This document shows, piece by piece, positions 54,392 to 63,104 of a stretch of DNA of 64,000 nucleotides. The notes below the pieces were generated by a model, which was given only the letters and a program-made list of their open reading frames with translations, did no database searches and had not been told where the DNA came from. The number at the start of each line of letters is the position of its first letter. Position 1 is the first letter of the stretch. Source of the DNA: Bradyrhizobium semiaridum (GTDB lineage Bacteria; Pseudomonadota; Alphaproteobacteria; Rhizobiales; Xanthobacteraceae); the NCBI RefSeq assembly GCF_020329505.1, contig NZ_JAGKJJ010000005.1, positions 186,001 through 250,000 of the forward strand, written 5' to 3'. Position numbers and translations under genes: made by a program.

Positions 54392-55012
54392 ATGCGCATT
54401 CTGATCGTTGACGACCATCCGATCGTCGCCTCCGGCTGCCGCACCGTGTTCGCCGACGATCCCGCCATCGCGCTGCTCGAAGCCGCCGATGCCGAGAGCG
54501 GCGAGCAGGCTTTCGTCAGCGAGAAGCCCGACATCTGCGTCATCGACATCAACCTGCCGACGGTGTCCGGCTTCGAGCTGGCGCGCCGCATCCTGGCGCG
54601 CGATGCGACTGCCCGCGTCATCATGTTCAGCATGAACGACGACCCGGCATTTGCCGCCCGCGCCATCGACATCGGCGCCAAGGGCTACGTCTCCAAGACC
54701 GGCGATCCCAACGATCTGGTCGAAGCCGTGCGCGAGGTCGGCAATGGCGGCGTCTACCTGCCGCCCGCGATCGCGCGCAGCGTCGCGTTCGCGCGGCCGG
54801 GCTTTGCGCAGAATCCGCTGTCGAAGCTGACCTCGCGCGAGATGGAGATCCTGCGCCTGCTCTCTTCCGGCAAGAGCCTGTCGGAGATTGCCTGGCTGGT
54901 TCATTCCTCTTACAAGACAGTCGCCAACACGTCATCGATCATGCGCCAGAAGCTCGGCGTGCGCACCTCGGCCGAGCTGGTGCGATTGGCCATCGAGAGC
55001 GGCGTCGCCTGA
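54392..55012 (+). CDS. LuxR/NarL-type response regulator
   Basis: 206 residues from MRILIVDDHPIV; an ATG nine codons earlier is possible. The phosphoacceptor is Asp52 in VIDINLPTVSG. The output domain reads LTSREMEILRLLSSGKSLSE and SYKTVANTSSIMRQKL. It stands 34 bp before fghA in the same direction, so it may be co-transcribed with it. It is the partner of the kinase at 52828. Confidence 0.87.
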   Translation: MRILIVDDHPIVASGCRTVFADDPAIALLEAADAESGEQAFVSEKPDICVIDINLPTVSGFELARRILARDATARVIMFSMNDDPAFAARAIDIGAKGYVSKTGDPNDLVEAVREVGNGGVYLPPAIARSVAFARPGFAQNPLSKLTSREMEILRLLSSGKSLSEIAWLVHSSYKTVANTSSIMRQKLGVRTSAELVRLAIESGVA

Positions 55013-55045
55013 CGCGGCGCTCCCACAAAGTCAGGATCAGCACCG

Positions 55046-55885
55046 ATGCAGACAGTTTCCCAGAACAAATCGCATGGCGGCACGCAGGGTGTGTATCGGC
55101 ATCCAAGCAGCGAGACGAAGACCGACATGACGTTCTCGGTGTTCGTCCCGGACCATGCGGCCGGCGCCAGGCTGCCCGTCGTCACCTATCTGTCGGGTCT
55201 CACCTGCACCCATGCCAACGTCACCGAAAAGGGTGAATTCCGCGCCGCCTGCGCCGAGCTCGGCCTGATCTTCGTGGCGCCGGACACGAGCCCGCGCGGC
55301 GAAGGCGTGCCAGGCGATCCCGCCAATTCCTACGACTTCGGACTCGGCGCCGGCTTCTATGTCGATGCGACCGAAGCGCCGTTCGCGCAGAATTACCGGA
55401 TGTGGAGCTACGTCACCGAGGAATTGCCGCAGCTGATTGCGGCGAATTTCCCGGTCGACACCACGCGGCAATCGATCCTCGGCCACTCCATGGGCGGCCA
55501 CGGCGCGCTGACGGTGGCGCTGCGCCACCCCGATCGCTACCGCGCGGCCAGCGCCTTCGCGCCGATCGTGGCGCCCTCGCAGGTGCCGTGGGGCAACAAG
55601 GCGCTCGCCGGCTATCTCGGCAGCAACAAGGCGGCTTGGCGCAGGCACGACGCGGTGGCGCTGATCGAGGACGGCGCGCGCTTCTCCGAGCTGCTGGTCG
55701 ACTACGGCGATGCCGACAATTTTCTCAACGAGCAGCTGAAGCCCGAACTGCTGAAGGCCGCGTGCGAGAAGGCGAGCATCCCCCTCACGCTGCGCCGCCA
55801 GCCGGGCTACGATCACAGCTACTATTTCATTTCGACCTTCATGGCGGATCATCTGCGCTGGCACGCAGCGCGGCTGAAGAAGTGA
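55046..55885 (+). CDS. fghA: S-formylglutathione hydrolase
   Basis: 279 residues, full length for the esterase D family. The nucleophile Ser148 lies in ILGHSMGGHGALTVAL, Asp in LLVDYGDADNFL, and His in GYDHSYYFI. The LTYxxGLTC-type segment is TYLSGLTCTHAN. It hydrolyses S-formylglutathione to formate and glutathione in the cytoplasm, completing the Gfa-FrmA-FghA route encoded at 46854-48560. The start is MQTVSQNKSH. Confidence 0.93.
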   Translation: MQTVSQNKSHGGTQGVYRHPSSETKTDMTFSVFVPDHAAGARLPVVTYLSGLTCTHANVTEKGEFRAACAELGLIFVAPDTSPRGEGVPGDPANSYDFGLGAGFYVDATEAPFAQNYRMWSYVTEELPQLIAANFPVDTTRQSILGHSMGGHGALTVALRHPDRYRAASAFAPIVAPSQVPWGNKALAGYLGSNKAAWRRHDAVALIEDGARFSELLVDYGDADNFLNEQLKPELLKAACEKASIPLTLRRQPGYDHSYYFISTFMADHLRWHAARLKK

Positions 55886-55904
55886 TCCCGGCGCCAAACA
55901 TCAA

Positions 55905-56030
55905 GTGTCGTCCCGGCGAAGGCCGGGACCCATTACCACCGAAGGTCGTGGTTGCACTGAGCTGGGGCTACGGCCTGCTTCAACAATCCACTCCTGTGGT
56001 TATGGGTCCCGGCCTTCGCCGGGACGACAC
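55905..56030. repeat. Long palindromic REP-type element
   Basis: A perfect 29-bp inverted repeat (55905-55933 and 56002-56030) is built around GTCCCGGCGAAGGCCGGGAC; with one mismatch it extends by 8 more bases on each side. Each arm can itself fold into a hairpin. This is a REP doublet of the type common in Bradyrhizobium. It lies 20 bp after fghA and may shape its 3' end. Confidence 0.85.
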
Positions 56031-56100
56031 GGGATATGTTGCGCCGTCAATCGCCCCATCACACTGAGAGGGTATGAAGCTTTGTCCCACCCGCCGCTAT

Positions 56101-56162
56101 CATCGCCCTGACCGGGCGATCCAGTACGCCGCAGCCTATCGGCTCAATCACGACTGTCTCTG
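56101..56162. repeat. Partial inverted copy of the 44231 element
   Basis: Reading from CATCGCC and GGGCGATCCAGTACG through ACGACTGTCTCTG, it matches the reverse complement of most of the element at 44231-44349, without the inner 18-bp palindrome and the far arm. It is a truncated copy. Confidence 0.7.
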
Positions 56163-56176
56163 CAATCGCGCGCAAG

Positions 56177-56692
56177 TCAGCGCGCCGATGGCGCGCCGTA
56201 GTTCGGGGCGAGCAAGCGGTTGCGGATGAGGTAGCCGGTGGCGCGGGACCAGGATTCGTCCGTGTTGCCGCGCATGTCGGCGCTGCCGGCGGCGATCAAC
56301 TGCCCCGTATGCACGTCGCGCAGATAGAGATTGATGTTGAGAATCAGGTTGGAGACCTTCTGCACCACACCGGTGATCGCGATGTCGGCACCGATCTCGC
56401 CCGCCAATTTGACGTCGCAGCCGCCGCAGGCCTGAAGATTGCTGCCGTGCGCCGCAGCATTGACCGGCGCGATGTCGAGCACGCGGAACTTGCCCGACTC
56501 CGCCAGCTCCTTGCGCACCTGCTCACCGGGCCGCGTGAGTCGCGCCTGCTCATCGGCCTGCGCGCCATTCACCTCGCCCTGCAGGCTGGTGTCGATCATC
56601 TCGAGATCGAACACCGCGACCTTGGGCGGTTCTGCATGTGCCGCTGCCGACGCAATGAGCATCGGCACGACCAGGATGAATGACGATCTCAT
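56177..56692 (-). CDS. DUF3280/DUF2380-like periplasmic protein of the PQQ-dehydrogenase set
   Basis: 171 residues from the ATG at 56692, with a Sec signal (LVVPMLIASAAAHAEPP). It continues KVAVFDLEMIDTSLQGE and LQACGGCDVKLAGEIGAD, then INLYLRDVHTGQLI. This group is encoded next to PQQ alcohol-dehydrogenase accessory genes in many proteobacteria. It is divergent from the substrate-binding gene at 56847. The function is unknown; a CGGC pair may bind metal or form a disulfide. Confidence 0.75.
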   Translation of the reverse strand: MRSSFILVVPMLIASAAAHAEPPKVAVFDLEMIDTSLQGEVNGAQADEQARLTRPGEQVRKELAESGKFRVLDIAPVNAAAHGSNLQACGGCDVKLAGEIGADIAITGVVQKVSNLILNINLYLRDVHTGQLIAAGSADMRGNTDESWSRATGYLIRNRLLAPNYGAPSAR

Positions 56693-56846
56693 GATTGTGA
56701 ACCGAACAAATTTGTAACCTTGCAAGGACAAAAAGCGGGGTTGCAAGCTAGGCCAATTCGGTCATCTTGCAACCCACGGCATGATCTGGAAAGGAGCATG
56801 CTCAAGAACAGAAGACGCAAGAGAAGAAGACGTAACGGGAGGACTT

Positions 56847-58028
56847 ATGCTCCGATGGCTGATCGGCACGATCGCGCTCAGTCTGATGGCGACGCGGGCG
56901 CTGGCGGCCGATCCGGTCGAAATCCGCATCGGTTATCTCGGTCAGGCTGCTGTCAAATCATCGCTGTCGCTGGTCGACCAGCCCGCCGAGAACAACGGCT
57001 TCGCCGGCGCACGCCTTGCGATCGAGGACAACAACACGACCGGCAAATTCCTCAACCAGCGCTTCGTGCTCGATGAGGTCAAGGTCAAGGACGGCGACGA
57101 TGTCGCCAAGGCCGCGACCGATCTCGCGGCGCGCGACAGTTTCATCATCGCCGATCTGCCGGCCGACGCGCTGCTCAAGGTGTCCGATGCGTTGCGTGAC
57201 CACGGCACCGTGCTGCTCAATGCGGGTGCAATCGACGACCGGCTGCGCGAGCAGGACTGCCGCGCCAACGTCATCCATGTCGCGCCGACCCGCACCATGC
57301 TCGCGGATGCGCTCGCGCAATATCTGGTGTGGAAGCAGTGGAAGCGCTGGGTGCTGGTCACAGGCTCGCACGATCAGGACAAGCTCTACGCCGATGCGCT
57401 GCGCCGCGCCGCCACCCGGTTCGGCGCCAAGATCGTCCAGGAAAAGACCTTCGAGGACACCGGCGGCGCTCGCCGCACCGACTCCGGCGTGACGCTGATC
57501 CAGCGCCAGATGCCGGTGTTCACGCAGCAGCTGCCGACCTATGACGTGCTGGTCGCGGCCGACGAGAGCGAGGTGTTCGCTGATTACCTGCCCTACCGGA
57601 CCTGGGATCCGCGACCGGTCGCCGGCTCGGCCGGACTGGTGCCGACCAGTTGGGACGCCGCGCATGACCAATGGGGCGCGATCCAGATCCAGAACCGATT
57701 CGTCAAGCTGAACCAGCGGCGCATGACGGCGCTCGACATGCAGGCCTGGACCGCGGCGCGGATGATCGGCGAGGCGACTTCACGCACCAATTCCGGCGAC
57801 GCCAGGAAGGTGATCGGCTTCCTCAAGGGACCGGATTTCTCGATCGCCGCGTTCAAGGGCACGCGGCTGACCTTGCGGGACTGGAATTTGCAGCTGCGCC
57901 AGCCGATCCTTTTGGCCGACGGCCGCATGGTGGTCTCGGTGTCGCCGCAGGAAGGTTTCCTGCATCAGGTGTCCGAACTCGACACGCTCGGTGTTGACCG
58001 GCCCGAGACGAAGTGCAAGCTGCGGTGA
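56847..58028 (+). CDS. ABC substrate-binding protein of the PQQ alcohol-dehydrogenase system
   Basis: 393 residues from the ATG at 56847 behind GGGAGG; the signal is LIGTIALSLMATRALAADP. The type I periplasmic fold shows IRIGYLGQAAVKSSLSLVDQ and RNGALIEDNN-like text (LAIEDNNTTGKFLN). It matches the PQQ-dependent dehydrogenase-associated ABC binding family (TIGR03863-like). It starts the rightward operon with the beta-propeller, ABC ATPase and permease. Its ligand is not known. Confidence 0.85.
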   Translation: MLRWLIGTIALSLMATRALAADPVEIRIGYLGQAAVKSSLSLVDQPAENNGFAGARLAIEDNNTTGKFLNQRFVLDEVKVKDGDDVAKAATDLAARDSFIIADLPADALLKVSDALRDHGTVLLNAGAIDDRLREQDCRANVIHVAPTRTMLADALAQYLVWKQWKRWVLVTGSHDQDKLYADALRRAATRFGAKIVQEKTFEDTGGARRTDSGVTLIQRQMPVFTQQLPTYDVLVAADESEVFADYLPYRTWDPRPVAGSAGLVPTSWDAAHDQWGAIQIQNRFVKLNQRRMTALDMQAWTAARMIGEATSRTNSGDARKVIGFLKGPDFSIAAFKGTRLTLRDWNLQLRQPILLADGRMVVSVSPQEGFLHQVSELDTLGVDRPETKCKLR

Positions 58029-58033
58029 GGGAG

Positions 58034-59014
58034 ATGAAACGTATGTGGCGCCAGGTTCTGCTCACCGGGATGGTCGCGTGGCTAGCCGCCGCGGCGCCGG
58101 CGTCCGCCTATGTCGCCTACGTGTCAAACGAAAAAGGCAACACCGTCTCGGTGATCGACACCAGCAGCTGGACCGTGACCAAGACCATCAAGGTCGGGCA
58201 GCGGCCGCGTGGCATCGAGTTCTCGCGCGACGGCAAGTTCGTGATGGTCGCGGTCGGCGACGACGACACCATCCAGGTGATCGACACCAAGACCAACGAG
58301 ATCGTCGACAGCCTGCCCTCCGGCCCCGACCCGGAATTGTTCACCCAGGATGCCGCCGGCAAGACCATGTATGTCGCCAACGAGAACGACAACACGGTCA
58401 CTGTGATCGACCTCGAGAAGCGCGCCCGGATCGGCGACATCCAGGTTGGCGTCGAGCCCGAGGGCATGACGATCAGCCCGGACGGCAAGATCCTGATCAA
58501 TACCTCCGAAACCACCAACATGGCGCATTTCATCGACACCGCGACGCGCCAGATCGTCGCCAATGTGCTGGTCGATTCGCGCCCGCGCTTTGCCCAATTC
58601 AAGCATGACAGTTCGGAATTATGGGTCTCCTCCGAGATCGGCGGCACGGTGTCGATCGTCGATCCGGTCAAGCACGAGGTGACGGGCAAGATCACCTTCG
58701 ACATTCCCGGCCTGCGCAAGGAGGCGATCCAGCCGGTCGGCATCGGCATGACCAAGGACGGCAAGACCGCGTTCATCGCGCTCGGCCCCGCCAACCGCGT
58801 CGCGGTTGTCGATGCCGTCAGCCACAAGGTGATCAAGTATCTCCTGGTCGGCCAGCGGGTCTGGCACATGGACTTCACGCCGGATGAAAAATATCTGCTG
58901 GTCACCAACGGCGTCTCCAACGACGTCTCGGTGATCGACGTCGCCGCCCAGAAGGTCATCAAGACCATCCAGGTCGGCGAATTGCCCTGGGGAATCACGA
59001 TCGCGCAACCATGA
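58034..59014 (+). CDS. PQQ-dependent catabolism-associated beta-propeller protein
   Basis: About 326 residues; translation may start at the ATG at 58034 or the better spaced one at 58043. A Sec signal (TGMVAWLAAAAPASAYVA) is followed by YVTN-type repeats such as YVSNEKGNTVSVIDTSSW, YVANENDNTVTVIDLEK and LLVTNGVSNDVSVIDVA. It is periplasmic and lies in the same operon as the ABC genes (TIGR03866-like). It probably scaffolds or relays electrons or PQQ, but this is unproven. The stop overlaps the ABC ATPase start by 4 bases. Confidence 0.85.
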   Translation: MKRMWRQVLLTGMVAWLAAAAPASAYVAYVSNEKGNTVSVIDTSSWTVTKTIKVGQRPRGIEFSRDGKFVMVAVGDDDTIQVIDTKTNEIVDSLPSGPDPELFTQDAAGKTMYVANENDNTVTVIDLEKRARIGDIQVGVEPEGMTISPDGKILINTSETTNMAHFIDTATRQIVANVLVDSRPRFAQFKHDSSELWVSSEIGGTVSIVDPVKHEVTGKITFDIPGLRKEAIQPVGIGMTKDGKTAFIALGPANRVAVVDAVSHKVIKYLLVGQRVWHMDFTPDEKYLLVTNGVSNDVSVIDVAAQKVIKTIQVGELPWGITIAQP

Positions 59015-59832
59015 CCGCAACCGACCGGCACATCGCGAGCCCATCTGCGCCGGACGCCGCGCCCGGGCCGGGCGTTGCCGTGCAGCCGGCGCTGTCGATC
59101 GGCAATGTCAGCCACAGCTATGGTCCGCGCCGGGCGCTGATCGACATCAATTTCACCGTCGCGCCAGCCAGCTTCACCGCCCTGCTCGGCCTCAACGGCG
59201 CCGGCAAGAGCACGCTGTTCTCGCTGGTGACGCGGCTGTTCGGCATCCAGAACGGCCGCATCAGCATCTTCGGCCACGACATCAGCCGGACGCCCGGCGA
59301 AGCGCTGCGCCTGCTCGGCGTCGTGTTCCAGCCGCGCACACTCGATCTCGACCTCTCGCTGACGCAGAACCTGCTCTATCACGCCGCGCTGCATGGCATC
59401 TCGCGGCGCGAGGCGCGGCTGCGCAGCGCCGAAGTGCTGGAACGCATCAAGCTCGCCGACCGCGCTGGAAGCAAGGTGCGCGACCTCTCCGGCGGCCAGA
59501 TGCGCCGGCTCGAGATCGCCCGCGCGCTGCTGCACCGGCCGCGCCTCCTGCTGCTCGACGAGGCCACCGTCGGGCTCGACGTCAAGGCGCGCGCCGACAT
59601 CCTCGACCATGTCCGCCAGCTCGTCACCGAGCAGGGCATCGGCGTGCTCTGGGCGACGCATTTGTTCGACGAGATCATGCCGAACGACGACCTCGTGGTG
59701 CTGCACCAGGGCAAGATGCTGGCGCATGGCCCGGTGTCGCGTGTGGTCGCGGAGGCCGGCGCGCAGGACGTCAACACCGCGTTCATGCGCCTGACCGGAG
59801 CCGCAACGCTGGCAGGAAAGCCGCTGTCATGA
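59011..59832 (+). CDS. ABC ATPase of the PQQ alcohol-dehydrogenase system
   Basis: 273 residues. An unusual N-terminal tail of about 25 Ala/Pro-rich residues precedes the ATPase. Walker A is GLNGAGKST (60-68), the signature is LSGGQMRRLEIARAL, and Walker B is LLLLDEATVGLD. It resembles NodI/CcmA-type export ATPases. It works with the permease downstream. The family is TIGR03864-like by context. Substrate unknown. Confidence 0.87.
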   Translation: MTATDRHIASPSAPDAAPGPGVAVQPALSIGNVSHSYGPRRALIDINFTVAPASFTALLGLNGAGKSTLFSLVTRLFGIQNGRISIFGHDISRTPGEALRLLGVVFQPRTLDLDLSLTQNLLYHAALHGISRREARLRSAEVLERIKLADRAGSKVRDLSGGQMRRLEIARALLHRPRLLLLDEATVGLDVKARADILDHVRQLVTEQGIGVLWATHLFDEIMPNDDLVVLHQGKMLAHGPVSRVVAEAGAQDVNTAFMRLTGAATLAGKPLS

Positions 59833-60692
59833 GCAGCACGACTGCCGCCAGCACCACCACCACGCCCGCGCGCAGCGGCTTCTCGCTGTCCGAATATATC
59901 GTCTGCCTGAACGGCATCGTGTGGCGCGAGGCGCTGCGCTTCCTGCATCAGCGCGAGCGCTTCGTCTCGGCGCTGGTCAGGCCGCTGGTCTGGCTGTTCA
60001 TCTTCGCCGCCGGATTCCGCCAGGTGCTGGGCATCTCGATCATCCCGCCCTACGAGACCTATATCCTCTACGAGGTCTATATCGCGCCAGGCCTGATGGC
60101 GATGATCCAGCTGTTCAACGGCATGCAATCCTCGCTGTCGATGGTCTACGACCGCGAGATGGGCAACATGCGCACGCTGCTGGTGAGCCCGCTGCCACGC
60201 GGCTACCTGTTGTTCTGCAAACTGCTCGCCGGCACCGCGGTCTCGCTGCTGCAGGTCTATGCCTTCCTTGCGATCGCCTGGTTCTGGGACATCGCCCCGC
60301 CGCCGATCGGCTACCTCACGGTGCTGCCGGCACTGGTGTTGTCGGGCCTGATGCTCGGCGCACTGGGCATGCTGATCTCGTCCGGCATCAAGCAGCTGGA
60401 GAATTTCGCCGGCGTGATGAACTTTGTCATCTTCCCGATGTTCTTCGCATCGTCGGCGCTCTATCCGCTCTGGCGCGTGCAGGAAGGCAGCCCGATGCTG
60501 TACTATGTCTGCCAGTGGAATCCGTTCACCCATGCGGTGGAGCTGATCCGCTTTGCATTGTATGGCAAGATGAACTGGGTTGCTCTCGCGGTGGTCGGCG
60601 GCTGCACGGTGGTGTTCATGATCGGCGCGATCCTGGCTTACGATCCATCGCGCGGCCTGGCGCGCCGCGGGCCCGGTGGAGGCGAGGCATGA
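59829..60692 (+). CDS. ABC-2 type permease of the PQQ alcohol-dehydrogenase system
   Basis: 287 residues with six hydrophobic helices. RPLVWLFIFAAGFRQVLG and MVYDREMGNMRTLLVSPLPR are the conserved ABC-2 (NodJ-like) elements. It completes an ABC exporter with the ATPase; the binding protein in the same operon is unusual for an exporter. ATGA overlaps join it to both neighbours. Confidence 0.85.
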   Translation: MSSTTAASTTTTPARSGFSLSEYIVCLNGIVWREALRFLHQRERFVSALVRPLVWLFIFAAGFRQVLGISIIPPYETYILYEVYIAPGLMAMIQLFNGMQSSLSMVYDREMGNMRTLLVSPLPRGYLLFCKLLAGTAVSLLQVYAFLAIAWFWDIAPPPIGYLTVLPALVLSGLMLGALGMLISSGIKQLENFAGVMNFVIFPMFFASSALYPLWRVQEGSPMLYYVCQWNPFTHAVELIRFALYGKMNWVALAVVGGCTVVFMIGAILAYDPSRGLARRGPGGGEA

Positions 60693-61309
60693 CCAAAGGT
60701 TGCCACCTCGGCATCAGTGCGCTGCTCGCGGTCATGCTGTCGAGCCCGCTCGCGCACGCCGCCGACCCGCGCTATCCGGATTGGCCATGCGCGCAGGCCA
60801 AGGTGCCGGAGATTTCGCTCGCCGCGGTCTGGGCCGGACCGCCGCTCGACGACGCCGCGACCAAATGGAAGGACGATCAGAAGATCAGCGCGCTGGTGGC
60901 ACGGCTGTCGGCCCGCCGCCTCCCGCTCGAGGACGCGCAGAAGGAAATCACGGACTTCCTGTCGGGCTCGGCCGCCGACAAGGCGACGCGCGGCAAGCTG
61001 CTGTTCGCCGGCTTGTTCGATTCGCTCAATGCGCAGCGCAACTCGGTGATGAACGGGCTGGAGCGCGTCATGCGCAAGCAGCGCGAGGCCGCGGAAAAGA
61101 TCCGCGCCGACACGCTGGCGCTGCAGGCCCTGCAGGACGCCACGCCGCCGGATCAGGCCAAGGTCGACGCGCTCGGCAACCAGCTGACCTGGGAAACGCG
61201 CATCTTCGAGGACCGCCGGCGCGTGGTGAAATTCGTCTGCGAGGTGCCGACCGCCATCGACCAGCGCCTGTTCGCGCTCAGCCGCACCATCCAGCAGGAA
61301 CTGGACTAA
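60689..61309 (+). CDS. Periplasmic helical protein of the PQQ-ABC operon
   Basis: 206 residues. Sec signal ALLAVMLSSPLAHAADP, then YPDWPCAQAKVPEISLAAVW and a long coiled coil (RVMRKQREAAEKIRADTLAL). It ends with TAIDQRLFALSRTIQQELD. No catalytic motif. This type of protein accompanies the PQQ-ABC set in other genomes, so a scaffold or chaperone role is likely. The ATG overlaps the permease stop. Confidence 0.7.
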   Translation: MTKGCHLGISALLAVMLSSPLAHAADPRYPDWPCAQAKVPEISLAAVWAGPPLDDAATKWKDDQKISALVARLSARRLPLEDAQKEITDFLSGSAADKATRGKLLFAGLFDSLNAQRNSVMNGLERVMRKQREAAEKIRADTLALQALQDATPPDQAKVDALGNQLTWETRIFEDRRRVVKFVCEVPTAIDQRLFALSRTIQQELD

Positions 61310-61418
61310 CCGCTGCGGCCAATTGCCCGAAGTATGACCCGGTTGGCGAGAGCCGGCGCGGAACCAATCGCGCCGCTCATTCGTTGCCTCCAACTCTATC
61401 CGAAATTGGGAGGCCCCG

Positions 61419-61718
61419 ATGAGAGCAGCCAAAATCGTCCTGACCGGCCTTGCGGCCGCAAGTCTGATCACGTCAGCGGCGTTGGCCCAGCAATCCCAGT
61501 CGGGAATGATCACGAAGATTGACCGATTGGCCGGAACCATCTCCATCGCACCGGTTCAATCCGGCACAGTGGGTGCCTCCAGCGGCTCGGCGCAGGAATA
61601 CAAGGTCCCCAAGGAGCAGTCCCTCGAGCCCTTCCACGCCGGCGACAAGGTGACCTTCTCCGCCACCGACAGCGGCGGCGGCAAGACCATCGGCAAGCTC
61701 GAGAAGCAGAAGCCATAA
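61419..61718 (+). CDS. CusF-like periplasmic small protein
   Basis: 99 residues with a Sec signal (LTGLAAASLITSAALAQQ). The mature part is a small beta barrel: GMITKIDRLAGTISI, then EYKVPKEQSLEPFHAGDKVT and GGGKTIGKLEKQ. That is the pattern of CusF-like copper-binding domains, although no Met/His/Trp copper site is obvious. It is separated from the ABC operon by 109 bp. Metal binding is unproven. Confidence 0.6.
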   Translation: MRAAKIVLTGLAAASLITSAALAQQSQSGMITKIDRLAGTISIAPVQSGTVGASSGSAQEYKVPKEQSLEPFHAGDKVTFSATDSGGGKTIGKLEKQKP

Positions 61719-61744
61719 CATCGGCGGTCCGGGCGGCGGCGGGA

Positions 61745-62305
61745 TCAGTTCTCGCCCTCGCGCGGCTCCGGCTCCACATTCGCCAGCGGCAGTTTGGCGC
61801 GCTCCCAGCCATCGGTCCCGTCCGGGTACCACGCGACATTGCGGTAGCCGTACGACAGCACGCGCTTGGCGGCGTTCCACGACATCCAGCAATTCTCCTG
61901 GCAATAGATCACGAGCAAGGCTGCCGTGTTGCCGCCCGAAGCGCGGGCGAGGCCGCGCTTCAGGTAATCCTCGGTCGGCGCCGCGAGCTTGCCGTAGCCG
62001 GTGTCGGGCAGCCAGATGCTGCCGGGGATGTCGAGATGCGGCCGCTCGCGCCACACCGTGCCGGCGGGCAGGTTCGGCTTCGGCGGGCGCGGCAGCACGT
62101 CGATGAAGGCGCCGGACTTATCGCGCCAGATCGCTTCCGCTTCGGCAGTCGTGAGCACGCGCACGCCCGCCAGCGTCGCCGGCACCGGGGCACGGTAGTT
62201 CTCCGTGCGATAATCATCAGGTTCGGCGGGCTTGTCCTGTGCATGAACCGGCGCCGCAGCGACGAGCATCGCGGCGGCGAGCAGGGCTGCGCGTAGTCCG
62301 GTCAT
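61745..62305 (-). CDS. PQQ-dependent catabolism-associated CXXCW protein
   Basis: 186 residues with a Sec signal (LLAAAMLVAAAPVHAQD). The fold is rhodanese-like, with the family mark CQENCW in LLVIYCQENCWMSWNAAKR. It is periplasmic and occurs only near PQQ-linked alcohol oxidation genes (TIGR03865-like). The CxxC could act in redox or sulfur transfer. It overlaps the XoxJ-like gene by 4 bases. Confidence 0.87.
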   Translation of the reverse strand: MTGLRAALLAAAMLVAAAPVHAQDKPAEPDDYRTENYRAPVPATLAGVRVLTTAEAEAIWRDKSGAFIDVLPRPPKPNLPAGTVWRERPHLDIPGSIWLPDTGYGKLAAPTEDYLKRGLARASGGNTAALLVIYCQENCWMSWNAAKRVLSYGYRNVAWYPDGTDGWERAKLPLANVEPEPREGEN

Positions 62306-62955
62306 GGCGACTTGTTTGCGCTCTCCGGACCGATCGGCCGATTGTTCTCGTCGAGCAGCGGGACGCCGAAATCGAGCAGGATCTTGTTGATCGCCGGCTG
62401 GTTTTCCTGGATCAGCTTGTTGAGCTGGCGTTTCCAGGCCTGATCGGCCGAACGCACGCCCGCCATGTTGGTCGCCGGCGGCGTGCCCGCGACGATGCCG
62501 ATATGCTTGCCCTTGAGCCGCTCGTCCTCGAGCGTAGACACGTCTTCGAGACCGCTGCCCGGCTTGGCGACCAGCGCATAGGCCGTGCGGTAATACGGAT
62601 TGGTCGCCTGCGCGAGTTCGTCGCCTTGTGGGAATCCCATGATCACATCGCAGCGATGCGATCCGAGCGTCATCCGCACGAAGCCGGTCGCCTGCGGAAA
62701 GAACATGTAGTCGAGCCGCTTCTGCAGCTTCTCGGCGAGCAGCTCGCCGATCTTGTTCTCGAACCCCTCACCCTTCTCGTTGGAGAACGGCAAATTGCGC
62801 GGATCGGCGCAGATGCGCAGCACCTTGGGATCGATCAACTCGATCGAGAGTTCGCCCTGATCGTTGACCTGCGCGCGCGCAATGTCAGGGCCGGCGAGGC
62901 AGGCGATACCGGCGATTGCGAACAGGATGAATCGGCGTCCGACAAATCTCATCAC
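62302..62955 (-). CDS. XoxJ/MoxJ-like periplasmic protein with internal deletion
   Basis: 217 residues with a Sec signal (RRFILFAIAGIACLAGPDIA). The N-terminal lobe of a MoxJ-type solute-binding fold is normal (LRICADPRNLPFSNEKGEGF, then TLGSHRCDVIMGFPQGDE). After IVAGTPPATNMAG the sequence jumps to VRSADQAWKRQLNKLIQENQ. In relatives these are separated by about 70 residues of the second lobe, so an in-frame deletion is likely; family members are about 280-300 residues. XoxJ is thought to help mature XoxF. Confidence 0.8.
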   Translation of the reverse strand: MMRFVGRRFILFAIAGIACLAGPDIARAQVNDQGELSIELIDPKVLRICADPRNLPFSNEKGEGFENKIGELLAEKLQKRLDYMFFPQATGFVRMTLGSHRCDVIMGFPQGDELAQATNPYYRTAYALVAKPGSGLEDVSTLEDERLKGKHIGIVAGTPPATNMAGVRSADQAWKRQLNKLIQENQPAINKILLDFGVPLLDENNRPIGPESANKSP

Positions 62956-63104
62956 GAAGTCTCCTCCTGATCGGACGGTGCGTCATCGCTAGATTGCCCG
63001 CCACACCACGGCGTGCAACAGGAATAACCCTCGCGGCAACGCCGCGTTGCTTGCTGCACCGCAAACCGACCGATCGCGCGTGCCAACGAAACTGAGGTGG
63101 AAAC

